Positions 1 through 6,062 of a DNA stretch of 6,803 nucleotides are shown piece after piece. Every line of letters begins with the position of its first letter. The stretch's first letter is position 1. The stretch is from Caldisericaceae bacterium (lineage in GTDB: Bacteria > Caldisericota > Caldisericia > Caldisericales > Caldisericaceae). The position numbers were made by a program, and so were the translations under genes. The notes under the pieces were generated by a model. It was not told the DNA's origin. It did not search any database and saw only the letters and a program-made list of their open reading frames with translations. The DNA lies in NCBI GenBank assembly GCA_026987225.1, contig JALSNB010000347.1, positions 1-6,803 of the forward strand, given 5' to 3'.

Positions 1-947
1 ACCGCAGCGACAAGAAAGGCGACAAAAATTACCGAGCCCTGCACAGCCGGATAATCCCTTGCATTTACAGCCTGCACAATGTATGTGCCAATTCCCGGCC
101 ATGAAAATACCGTTTCCGTAAGGATTGCGCCGCCCATCAGCAAAGCAAACTCGGTTCCTGCTGCAGTAAGAATAGGGATAAGGGCATTACGCAAAGCGTG
201 CTTTCTTATAACAATACTTTCGTTTAATCCTTTGGAGCGTGCAGTCCTTATGTAGTCCTGATGCAAAACGTCAAGCATGCTGGAACGTGTAATTCGTGCT
301 ATGAAAGCCATGGGAATCGTGCCAAGCGCAATGGATGGAAGTATGAGGTGTTTTATCGTATCCCAGAATGCAGGAAAATTTAATTCAAGTAAGCTGTCTA
401 TAAGATAAAAATGTGTAATGGGCCTTAAACTCGTATATACGCTTAACCTTCCTCCTATGGGAAGCCAGTTCAATTTTACGCCGAAAATCATGAGGAGCAT
501 GATGCCCAACCAAAAAACAGGCATGGATACACCGAAAAGTGCTATTACCATGCTCGTATAGTCAAATATGGAATACCGCTTTACTGCGGATACAATGCCG
601 GCAGGCAAACCGACAACCAAAGCAAAAATTATAGCAAAGAGCGAAAGCTCGAACGTATTCGGAAAACGAAGTAAAAGTTCTCTTAAAACGGATTCATGAG
701 ATTGTATCGAACGCCCCAAATCTCCACGAAGCGCATGGGAAAGCCATATAAAATACTGCTCTATTAACGGTTTGTTAAGTCCCCATTCCTTACGCATTGC
801 GGCAAGAACCTCAGGGGAAGCATGCTCACCCGCCATTACCCTGGCAGGATCTCCAGGTGCAAGCCGAATTAACAAAAAAATTAATATGGATACAATAAAT
901 AAAACAAAAAGCACATTAAACACACGCCTCAGTAAGTAATTTCTCAT
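1..947 (-). CDS. dppB: Dipeptide/oligopeptide ABC transporter permease, DppB-like (C-terminus beyond window)
   Basis: Inner-membrane permease subunit of a family-5 peptide importer, which would form the channel with a second permease (DppC type) lying beyond the window edge. I translated 315 codons from the ATG at 947. A perfect Shine-Dalgarno AGGAGGA (957-951) lies just upstream and fixes the start. The first transmembrane segment spans about residues 9-29 and is followed by the family's conserved APGDP (30-34). Further hydrophobic segments lie near 100-120, 132-156, 201-218 and 261-280. The cytoplasmic EAA loop that docks on the ATPase is at about 235-258 (TARSKG ... RNALIP), followed by the usual E-x-x-F-x-W-P-G-I-G stretch (278-287). 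DppB proteins are usually about 330-340 residues, so roughly 20 residues are missing off the left edge. It lies 71 bases downstream of the binding-protein gene on the same strand, the normal dppA-dppB order. Dipeptide rather than oligopeptide specificity is inferred from that neighbour. Confidence 0.93.
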   Translation of the reverse strand, partial: MRNYLLRRVFNVLFVLFIVSILIFLLIRLAPGDPARVMAGEHASPEVLAAMRKEWGLNKPLIEQYFIWLSHALRGDLGRSIQSHESVLRELLLRFPNTFELSLFAIIFALVVGLPAGIVSAVKRYSIFDYTSMVIALFGVSMPVFWLGIMLLMIFGVKLNWLPIGGRLSVYTSLRPITHFYLIDSLLELNFPAFWDTIKHLILPSIALGTIPMAFIARITRSSMLDVLHQDYIRTARSKGLNESIVIRKHALRNALIPILTAAGTEFALLMGGAILTETVFSWPGIGTYIVQAVNARDYPAVQGSVIFVAFLVAA

Positions 948-963
948 GATTCCTCCTAACAAA

Positions 964-1005
964 CTGCCCCAGCCTTTTGGGACGGTAAACAGAAAGCCGG
1001 GGCAG
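964..1005 (-). promoter_or_regulatory. Intergenic hairpin between dppA and dppB
   Basis: CTGCCCC at 964-970 is perfectly complementary to GGGGCAG at 999-1005. The stem can extend inward past a bulge and one mismatch through CTTT (974-977) paired with AAAG (993-996). It starts 14 bases after the dppA stop and ends just before the dppB Shine-Dalgarno. On the transcribed minus strand it is followed only by TTTGTTAGG, too weak a U-tract for a full terminator. It may be a leaky terminator or an mRNA-stabilising hairpin that keeps binding-protein expression above permease expression. That pattern is well known in ABC importer operons; the role here is inference. Confidence 0.6.
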
Positions 1006-1018
1006 TATGATTTGATTA

Positions 1019-2614
1019 CTATTTATTTCCTTGTTCTATATAAGTTGTATCGAAATGATAGTCACCCGTAGGATAAAGAACAAATCCTTTTACATTACTC
1101 CTGAAAACAAGGGTTTGCTTTGCATGTGCAAGCGGAACCCACGGAGCATCGTTATGAATTATAACCTGTTCCTGTTTGTAAATCTCTTCCCTCTTTTTAT
1201 GATCCGTAGTGCTCTGCGCTTCCATGTTAAGTTCGTGAATTTTCGGATTTCTGTAGAACGCAACGTTTCCTGCAGAACCTACCGTAGCCGCATCCGGATC
1301 AAGCAATACATAGAGGAAGTCGTCAGGATCAGCATAGTCAGCCGTCCATCCAAGCAAGCACATCGCATGTTCACCATTTTCCGTTTTCTGAAGGTAGGTG
1401 CCCCAATCGTAGCTTACAATTTCGGCATCTATTCCTACTTTTTTCAGATCTGCCTGTATTGCAGTAGCAATCTTTTTAGGATCGAACATATACGGACGCG
1501 AAACGGGCATTGCCCAGAGATTTGTCTTAAATCCATTCGGATAACCCGCCTCTTTCAACAGTTCTTTTGCCTTTTCAGGGTTGTAATCGTAATCCTGAAC
1601 CGCATCATTGTATCCCCAAAGTGTCGGAGGAATCGGGTTTTTAGCAACAATTGCAGTGCCTTTGTAAAGGTTATCCACTATATCTTTTTTGTTAATAGCA
1701 TAGTTAATTGCCTGCCTGACTCTTACATCCGCAAACGGTTTTTGGAATCCCGGAGTATCCTCACCCATATTCATTGCAAGATAACCAACGTTTAATCCGG
1801 GTTCACTGAGAATCGTAAGGTTTTTGTCGGCAGAAATCGTTTTAAGGTCATCGGGATTCGGGAATTCCATCCCCTGGACTTCACCTTTTTGAAGGGCGAG
1901 AAGCCTTGCGGAAGCATCCGGAATCACCTTAAATATCAATTTGTCGATTTTCGGTTTTGGCCCCCAATAACCGTCCCATTTCTCAAGGGTAATGTGATCG
2001 CCTTTTACCCATTCTACAAACTTAAAAGGCCCGGTTCCTACAGGATGCATAAACCACTGATCTTTCCATTTGTTTGCAGCAGTCGGGCTTACAACAAACA
2101 TCGTAAACATAGCCATTGTGCTGATAAACGGAGCAAACGGTTTTGTAAGGGTAATTTTTACTGTGTAGTCATCGACTTTTTCGGTTTTCTTTATTTCGCT
2201 AAAGCACCATCCCCAATATTCCCATTTACCGTATTTATGGAAAGGATGATTCTTATCTCTCTGTCTCTCATAGGAAAATACAACGGCATCTGCGTTAAAC
2301 GGAGTGCCATCCTGGAACTTTACGCCTTTTCTCAAATGGAATGTCCAAACAAGCCCGTCAGACGAAGTATCCCAACTCGTAGCGAGGCACGGCTCAACTT
2401 CCGTAGTGCCGGGTTTATACTTTACAAGACCTTCGAAAATATTGTCCATTACGGTAATGGACTCACCATCAGTTACATCCGCAGGGTCAAGCTCCACTGC
2501 ATCACCGGATTTTGCAAATACAAGAGTGACAGGAGTTTTGGCTTTTGGAGCACAACCTGCAAATACTGTCGCAACAAATGCGGCAACAAGCAACAAAACT
2601 AAAAGTTTTTTCAT
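1019..2614 (-). CDS. dppA: Dipeptide-binding lipoprotein, ABC transporter family 5 (DppA-like)
   Basis: Extracytoplasmic substrate-binding protein that delivers peptides to the adjacent permease. Of 531 residues, the first 21 form a lipoprotein signal: two lysines, a hydrophobic core and the lipobox FAGC with the lipidated cysteine at 21. Phe in the -3 position is slightly unusual. The remainder is an SBP_bac_5 fold. Family landmarks include the N-lobe stretch W90-TFHLRKGVKF-QDG, the VGTGPF segment (192-197) and VRQAINYAI (299-307). MPVSRPY (369-375) and GWTADYADPDDF (422-433) closely resemble the E. coli DppA segments that, from memory, hold the Arg and Asp contacting the peptide carboxylate and amino termini. 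On that basis I prefer dipeptides over sugars or nickel. The cysteine pair near the DppA C-terminal lobe is not obvious here. The start is fixed by AAAGGAGGA (2629-2621) and the signal peptide. It is the first gene of the dpp unit, with its own promoter at 2752-2779. Confidence 0.95.
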   Translation of the reverse strand: MKKLLVLLLVAAFVATVFAGCAPKAKTPVTLVFAKSGDAVELDPADVTDGESITVMDNIFEGLVKYKPGTTEVEPCLATSWDTSSDGLVWTFHLRKGVKFQDGTPFNADAVVFSYERQRDKNHPFHKYGKWEYWGWCFSEIKKTEKVDDYTVKITLTKPFAPFISTMAMFTMFVVSPTAANKWKDQWFMHPVGTGPFKFVEWVKGDHITLEKWDGYWGPKPKIDKLIFKVIPDASARLLALQKGEVQGMEFPNPDDLKTISADKNLTILSEPGLNVGYLAMNMGEDTPGFQKPFADVRVRQAINYAINKKDIVDNLYKGTAIVAKNPIPPTLWGYNDAVQDYDYNPEKAKELLKEAGYPNGFKTNLWAMPVSRPYMFDPKKIATAIQADLKKVGIDAEIVSYDWGTYLQKTENGEHAMCLLGWTADYADPDDFLYVLLDPDAATVGSAGNVAFYRNPKIHELNMEAQSTTDHKKREEIYKQEQVIIHNDAPWVPLAHAKQTLVFRSNVKGFVLYPTGDYHFDTTYIEQGNK

Positions 2615-2679
2615 GAAAATTCCTCCTTTGAATAAAATTTTAATAAAAAGATGCTTTTCAGACGTTGTGTCCGATACAT
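2611..2679 (-). CDS. Candidate 22-codon leader ORF overlapping the dppA start
   Basis: An ATG at 2679 opens a 22-codon frame whose TGA (2613-2611) overlaps the dppA ATG in the form ATGA. It is preceded by a perfect anti-Shine-Dalgarno match, AGGAGGTGAT (2687-2678). The AGGAGG core sits only 2 nt from the ATG, but the GAGG beginning one base earlier leaves a usable 5-nt gap. The predicted peptide is basic in its first half (MYRTQRLK) and ends KEEFS. Its codons for Lys-Glu-Glu form the dppA Shine-Dalgarno, so translation through it would couple to dppA. No homology is recognised. It may be a regulatory leader peptide, a ribosome standby site or chance; only the sequence layout is certain. Confidence 0.35.
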   Translation of the reverse strand: MYRTQRLKSIFLLKFYSKEEFS

Positions 2680-2751
2680 CACCTCCTCACACTTTGCGTT
2701 ATATAAAATATTTATAGTTTTCCTTTTGTTTTTCTTATCTCCCATTAGTGA

Positions 2752-2779
2752 ATGATATATGAAAAAAGCAAAATGTCAA
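2752..2779 (-). promoter_or_regulatory. Sigma-70-type promoter of dppA
   Basis: Read on the minus strand: a perfect -35 TTGACA (2779-2774), a 16-bp T-rich spacer and -10 TATCAT (2757-2752), five of six consensus bases. Transcription would start near 2745, giving a leader of about 130 nt before dppA. The -35 lies only 3 bases beyond the stop codon of the upstream DUF89 gene, with no terminator between them. Confidence 0.7.
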
Positions 2780-2782
2780 TAC

Positions 2783-3643
2783 CTAATCCGTATAGGAAGA
2801 AGATTTTAAAAGCAGCATGCTTCCTATGGGGAAACGGGTATCAATTGAAATTGGCTTGCACTTTACTTTAAAGAGGAAAAATATCGGAGCAGGAACATTT
2901 GACAATGTTTCGTAATTTCCTTGCCCTTTTGAAATTATAAAACGTGCTCTTTTGAAAACATTGAGAAATTCTTCCGAACAACTTTGCAAAACCGTGCCGG
3001 CAATGCCGGAGCCCGTAGAAATTATTTTTGTATTTATTCCGGAAAGTTCGGCATCCTCACGCGTTGCATCGTTTATAATCGGATACTCTTTTACAGCATA
3101 CAAAACACTTTTACCCATATCGCTTAACAGCTCGACAAGCGGCCTATCGAAAACGGTTTCTCCCGCATTATCCGCAATATACAAAATTTCCTTCTCCCTG
3201 AATAGTTTTTGTTTAAACGATTCGAAATCTCTCAGTATAAAATCTTTTTCTTCCGCATCTTCAAACTCTTTTTCAATATCTATTTCATTAAGGGTACTCC
3301 CAAGATCAATAGCGTTTCCGATAATGGAAATTTTCACGGCTTCCTTAAGAGGGTCTTTACTTAATGAAACTCTTTTCTTCATCACAGGATACAGAGAAAG
3401 GGCACGCCTGATATGTTCTTTTTTAATATCCCCGTAAGGATTGCTATTCCCGGTTATCTTATCGATAAGCCTATATATGGGAAGGGCGGCCTCAGGTGGA
3501 GTCAAATTCAAATCTATATCCTTCACCTTGCCGCCCGCTTCATTAAGTACTTTCCTTATAAGGCTTTTATCATTTGTTGCATTTTGCGCCGCGCGAAATG
3601 CCTGATTAAATATACATGGTATACAATCCAATTTTGCTTTCAT
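2783..3643 (-). CDS. DUF89 / ARMT1-like metal-dependent phosphatase family protein
   Basis: A 286-residue protein of the DUF89 (ARMT1-like, AF1104-type) family. Members studied are metal-dependent phosphatases acting on sugar phosphates and related compounds, and have been proposed to clear damaged or excess phosphometabolites. The substrate here cannot be told. It has the N-terminal cysteine pair of the prokaryotic subgroup, DC7-IP-C10, then NPYGDIKKEHIRRAL (68-82) and NAID (110-113). The core motif is ADNAGETVFD (157-166), with D158 and N159 the expected metal ligands. NDAT at 191-194 supplies a third likely ligand, D192. STGSGIAGT (209-217) and KGQGNYE (239-245) follow. The C-terminal FFLFKVKCKPIS block is also family-typical. 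Length is normal and no key residue appears to be missing. The start is supported by GAGAGGTGA four to five bases upstream. It lies 57 bp downstream of the oxidoreductase on the same strand, probably as third gene of the arsR unit, though a weak promoter lies in that gap. Confidence 0.88.
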   Translation of the reverse strand: MKAKLDCIPCIFNQAFRAAQNATNDKSLIRKVLNEAGGKVKDIDLNLTPPEAALPIYRLIDKITGNSNPYGDIKKEHIRRALSLYPVMKKRVSLSKDPLKEAVKISIIGNAIDLGSTLNEIDIEKEFEDAEEKDFILRDFESFKQKLFREKEILYIADNAGETVFDRPLVELLSDMGKSVLYAVKEYPIINDATREDAELSGINTKIISTGSGIAGTVLQSCSEEFLNVFKRARFIISKGQGNYETLSNVPAPIFFLFKVKCKPISIDTRFPIGSMLLLKSSSYTD

Positions 3644-3648
3644 TTCAC

Positions 3649-3669
3649 CTCTCCCAATTTAAAGGAGAG
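3649..3669 (-). promoter_or_regulatory. Inverted repeat covering the DUF89 ribosome binding site
   Basis: CTCTCC (3649-3654) and GGAGAG (3664-3669) form a perfect 6-bp inverted repeat with a 9-nt AT-rich loop. In mRNA read from the minus strand, the upstream CUCUCC can pair with GGAGAG, which is the Shine-Dalgarno of the DUF89 gene, so the hairpin could mask that site. It would act only on read-through transcripts from upstream, because the local promoter candidate would start beyond most of the first arm. It could instead be a protein-binding site. Confidence 0.35.
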
Positions 3670-3695
3670 TTTAACGAAAACAAAAAAATTGTCAA
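3668..3695 (-). promoter_or_regulatory. Possible weak promoter ahead of the DUF89 gene
   Basis: On the minus strand: perfect -35 TTGACA (3695-3690), 16-bp spacer consisting mostly of T, and a poor -10 TAAACT (3673-3668, four of six). It has the same -35 and spacer length as the better promoters of this window. It begins only a few bases after the oxidoreductase stop codon. It may give some independent expression of the DUF89 gene. Confidence 0.35.
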
Positions 3696-3700
3696 TAAAA

Positions 3701-5623
3701 CTACAACGTTTTTCCTATCGCAAAACCGCTCTGCACGGCATCAATAATTTTTCCTGTGCGTATTGCATCGCCAACAAGGCTTACTTCGTATTTTCCGCGA
3801 AGCTTATTGTATAACTCATGGTCCGCTTTTCCGCCAAAAGCCGTGACAAAATAATCAGCCGGGAGAGACTTGCCCTCTCCGAAAATCACCTCGTTTTCCC
3901 TTATCTCTTTCACCGGTGCATTAACAAAATACTTAACATTTTTCTCCTTGAGCTCCCTCAAAAGGTATCTTCTGCTTATAGGTTCCATACCGGTTGCAAT
4001 TTCGGGCAGCATTTCAAGAATCGTTACGTCATTTCCCGATTCGGCAAGAAAAAGCGCGGTTTCACAACCTACAAGTCCGCCACCTCCAACGACAACCTTT
4101 TTATCGGAAATTTCAACTTCACCGCTTAAAACTTTTCTGAAAGTAACGCTGTTAGGCAAATCGATGCCTTTAATAGGAGGAACAAGACATTTTGAACCGT
4201 AAGCAATAACCACTGCATCCGGATTAAATTCTTCAATACTTTTTTGATCTGCCGTTTTATTAAATTCAATCTTTATGCCAAGCTTTTTGATCATGTAATC
4301 ATAGTAGTCAATCAACCATTTGAGTTTATCTTTTCCAGGAGGAAGCGTTGCAAGGTAAAGTGCTCCGCCTATAAAACTATTCTTTTCCCATATCGTAACA
4401 TCATGCCCTCTTGTCTTTAAAACAGTAGCGGCTTCAAGTCCGGCTGGCCCGGCACCAACAACAAGAACCTTTTTGGGACGCAAAGCAACGGTTATCACTT
4501 CGTCAGCTTCTCTCTTTCCAACGGCAGGGTTCACACCACACCTGATTGCCGTGCCTTCGTCATGCCTTGCCTTTATGCATTCGCTGCACCCGATACACCG
4601 CTTTATCTCATTTTCCCTGCCCGTTTCCGCTTTGATAGGCCAATCCGGATCGGCTATAAGAGTCCTACCGAGCGCAACGAGATCCGCCTTGCCGCTCATT
4701 ATAATATCGTTTGCAACATTCGGATTTCTAATCATTCCTACGGCTACAACCGGTATTTTCACTCCTTCTTTTTTTAGTTTTTCGGCAAAATTAGTCCTCC
4801 ATGCTTCGGGATATTGCATCGGCTCAAGTCTTTTCTCTTTATTGCCGAAACCGACATCTGCATGCAACGCCGCATAGCCCATTTCTTCAAACGCCTTTGC
4901 AATTTTTGCACCTTCTTCCATATCGATACCTCCGTCAACGAAATCAATAACGCCCAAACGTGCCGTTACGGTAAAGTTTCTACCGCATAGCTCCTTGATT
5001 CTTTCGATTATCATGCGTGCAAACCTTACCCTATTTTCAAGGGAACCACCAAAATTATCCTTTCTTTTGTTTGCAATAGGCGAAAGAAATTGATCGACGA
5101 GTAAAGCATGTGCCGCTTCGATCTCAATGCCATCGAACATCGCCTTTTTTGCACGTAAGGCTGCCTGCGCAAAGATTCCCACTATATCCTTAATTTCGTC
5201 GGTTGTCAAAACGTGCGGTTTCAGATGATCCGCCCTCAAATCCACGTCAGAGGGAGCAACGGGAGTTTTTCCGCCGGAATGTTTCAATTCGGAAAACAGT
5301 CCGGGATGCGTAAGTTCCACAAATGCAAAAGAATTATACCTGTGCACTTCATAGGCAATCATACTGAGCCCGGGAATAAACCTGTCATCGTCAATTCTCG
5401 GCTGAGTTGCGCCGTGCCGTGCGTCCGGGTATTGAATACACATATTTTCAAGGGTAATCATGGCCGCCCCGCCGCGAGCACGCCTTGCATAATGATAAAC
5501 AAATTCAGGTGTTACTTCTCCGCTTGTTGAAGCAAGGTTAGTGGAAATCGGCGGAAAAACAATCCTGTTTTTAAAAGTGAGAGAACCTACCCTGATTTCA
5601 GAAAACAAATCTTTGTAATTCAT
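3701..5623 (-). CDS. NADH:flavin oxidoreductase, Old Yellow Enzyme family with Fe-S cluster and FAD/NAD domain (2,4-dienoyl-CoA reductase / TMADH type)
   Basis: A 640-residue cytoplasmic reductase built like FadH, BaiCD and trimethylamine dehydrogenase, expected to move electrons from NAD(P)H through FAD and a [4Fe-4S] cluster to FMN and a C=C or similar substrate. Residues 1-340 are the FMN TIM barrel (KNRIVFPP 18-25, FLSPIANKRKDNFGGSLENR 179-198, VALGR 316-320). The cluster cysteines are C343, C346, C349 and C362 (spacing 2-2-12). This matches trimethylamine dehydrogenase rather than E. coli FadH (2-3-11). The FAD site is GAGPAG (390-395), a second nucleotide fold is GGGLVG (514-519), and the GD flavin motif is at 618-619. 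His172 is kept, but Leu174 stands where FadH has its catalytic tyrosine, so the substrate may differ. The ATG directly follows the arsR stop, and its Shine-Dalgarno AAGGAGGTGA lies inside the last arsR codons, so translation is probably coupled. The substrate cannot be assigned. Confidence 0.93.
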   Translation of the reverse strand: MNYKDLFSEIRVGSLTFKNRIVFPPISTNLASTSGEVTPEFVYHYARRARGGAAMITLENMCIQYPDARHGATQPRIDDDRFIPGLSMIAYEVHRYNSFAFVELTHPGLFSELKHSGGKTPVAPSDVDLRADHLKPHVLTTDEIKDIVGIFAQAALRAKKAMFDGIEIEAAHALLVDQFLSPIANKRKDNFGGSLENRVRFARMIIERIKELCGRNFTVTARLGVIDFVDGGIDMEEGAKIAKAFEEMGYAALHADVGFGNKEKRLEPMQYPEAWRTNFAEKLKKEGVKIPVVAVGMIRNPNVANDIIMSGKADLVALGRTLIADPDWPIKAETGRENEIKRCIGCSECIKARHDEGTAIRCGVNPAVGKREADEVITVALRPKKVLVVGAGPAGLEAATVLKTRGHDVTIWEKNSFIGGALYLATLPPGKDKLKWLIDYYDYMIKKLGIKIEFNKTADQKSIEEFNPDAVVIAYGSKCLVPPIKGIDLPNSVTFRKVLSGEVEISDKKVVVGGGGLVGCETALFLAESGNDVTILEMLPEIATGMEPISRRYLLRELKEKNVKYFVNAPVKEIRENEVIFGEGKSLPADYFVTAFGGKADHELYNKLRGKYEVSLVGDAIRTGKIIDAVQSGFAIGKTL

Positions 5624-5926
5624 CTATTTCACCTCCTTAAAACGATTTATTCCTATTTGAATAATTTCTTTTACAAACGGGTCGGAAATCGTATACCTTA
5701 TAAATTTCCCTTCTCGCCTATACGTTACAATCCCTGCATTCCTCAAAATACGCATCTGCTGAGATACCGCAGGCTGATTTAATCCCAATGCTTCCGAGAT
5801 TTTATTTACACAGCACGCTTCTCCGGAATTTAACAGAAAGATGACGATTTTTAATCTCGTTGCATCTGAAAAAAGCGAGAAAAAATTTGCCATTTCTTTT
5901 AAGTTCTTTATATCTATCTTTTCCAT
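5624..5926 (-). CDS. ArsR/SmtB-family winged-helix transcriptional regulator
   Basis: A small dimeric DNA-binding repressor of the ArsR type. I start it at the ATG at 5926 (100 residues), because GGAGGT (5936-5931) lies 4-5 bases upstream of it. The earlier in-frame ATG at 5938 (104 residues) has no Shine-Dalgarno and would overlap that site. Numbering from the longer form, the SDATRLKIV segment (24-32) opens the winged helix, ISEALGLNQPAVSQQMRILRNAGIV (47-71) is the helix-turn-helix, and YRREGKFIRYTI (73-84) is the wing. The only cysteines are the adjacent pair C42-C43 in EACCV, in the region where ArsR carries ELCVCDL, so metal(loid), thiol or redox sensing is possible; the alpha-5 zinc site of SmtB is not evident. 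It is the first gene of the unit, ending TAG immediately before the oxidoreductase ATG. The promoter and an overlapping inverted repeat upstream suggest autorepression. Confidence 0.92.
   Translation of the reverse strand: MEKIDIKNLKEMANFFSLFSDATRLKIVIFLLNSGEACCVNKISEALGLNQPAVSQQMRILRNAGIVTYRREGKFIRYTISDPFVKEIIQIGINRFKEVK
5629..5638 (-). promoter_or_regulatory. Ribosome binding site of the oxidoreductase, embedded in the end of arsR
   Basis: AAGGAGGTGA (5638-5629), a perfect match to the 16S anti-Shine-Dalgarno, is formed by the last arsR codons (Lys-Glu-Val-Lys). The sequence continues AA-TAG-ATG: arsR stop and oxidoreductase start touch without overlap. This arrangement fixes the oxidoreductase start and implies translational coupling. 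Confidence 0.85.
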
Positions 5927-5952
5927 ATCTACCTCCATAATATTCTCGTATA

Positions 5953-5980
5953 ATTATATAAGCATTTGATAATTTGTAAA
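5953..5980 (-). promoter_or_regulatory. Sigma-70-type promoter of the arsR unit
   Basis: On the minus strand: -35 TTTACA (5980-5975, five of six), 16-bp spacer and perfect -10 TATAAT (5958-5953). Transcription would begin near 5946, leaving a leader of about 20 nt before the ATG at 5926. That leader holds GGAGGT at a normal distance and supports the shorter arsR start. Confidence 0.75.
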
Positions 5981-5985
5981 TACTT
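5960..5985 (-). promoter_or_regulatory. Candidate ArsR operator overlapping the arsR promoter
   Basis: Imperfect palindrome with arms AAGCATTT (5960-5967) and AAATACTT (5978-5985), one mismatch in eight and a 10-bp AT-rich centre; 9 of 13 symmetric positions pair over the full 26 bp. It covers the -35 hexamer and the spacer of the arsR promoter, where a repressor would block RNA polymerase. ArsR-family proteins commonly bind such AT-rich imperfect repeats in their own promoters. Assignment to this ArsR is inference. Confidence 0.5.
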
Positions 5986-6062
5986 CTTCGTATCCATTTT
6001 ACTAAAAAACCAAAACAACAAATTTATATTGCACGTTATCAAACGCTGTAGTGCTGTATTAA

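Noticed and set aside
1031..1795. Long plus-strand open frame opposite dppA
   Set aside because: It lies wholly antisense to dppA, has no Shine-Dalgarno, and its translation is rich in Cys, Arg and Phe with no family resemblance.
1889..2602. Second long plus-strand open frame opposite dppA
   Set aside because: Same reasons; dppA has a signal peptide, family motifs and a strong ribosome site, so this is a shadow frame.
2952..3437. Plus-strand open frame opposite the DUF89 gene
   Set aside because: Serine-rich translation typical of a reverse-strand shadow; the DUF89 motifs are on the minus strand.
3676..3700. Terminator after the oxidoreductase based on its T-rich minus-strand run
   Set aside because: No GC-rich hairpin precedes the T-run; the run fits better as the spacer of a possible promoter.
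4473..4877. Plus-strand open frame opposite the flavin oxidoreductase
   Set aside because: Antisense to the FAD and Fe-S coding regions of a well-supported gene, with no recognisable protein features.
5936..5938. Upstream ATG as the arsR start (104-residue form)
   Set aside because: It has no Shine-Dalgarno of its own and overlaps GGAGGT, which is well placed for the ATG at 5926.
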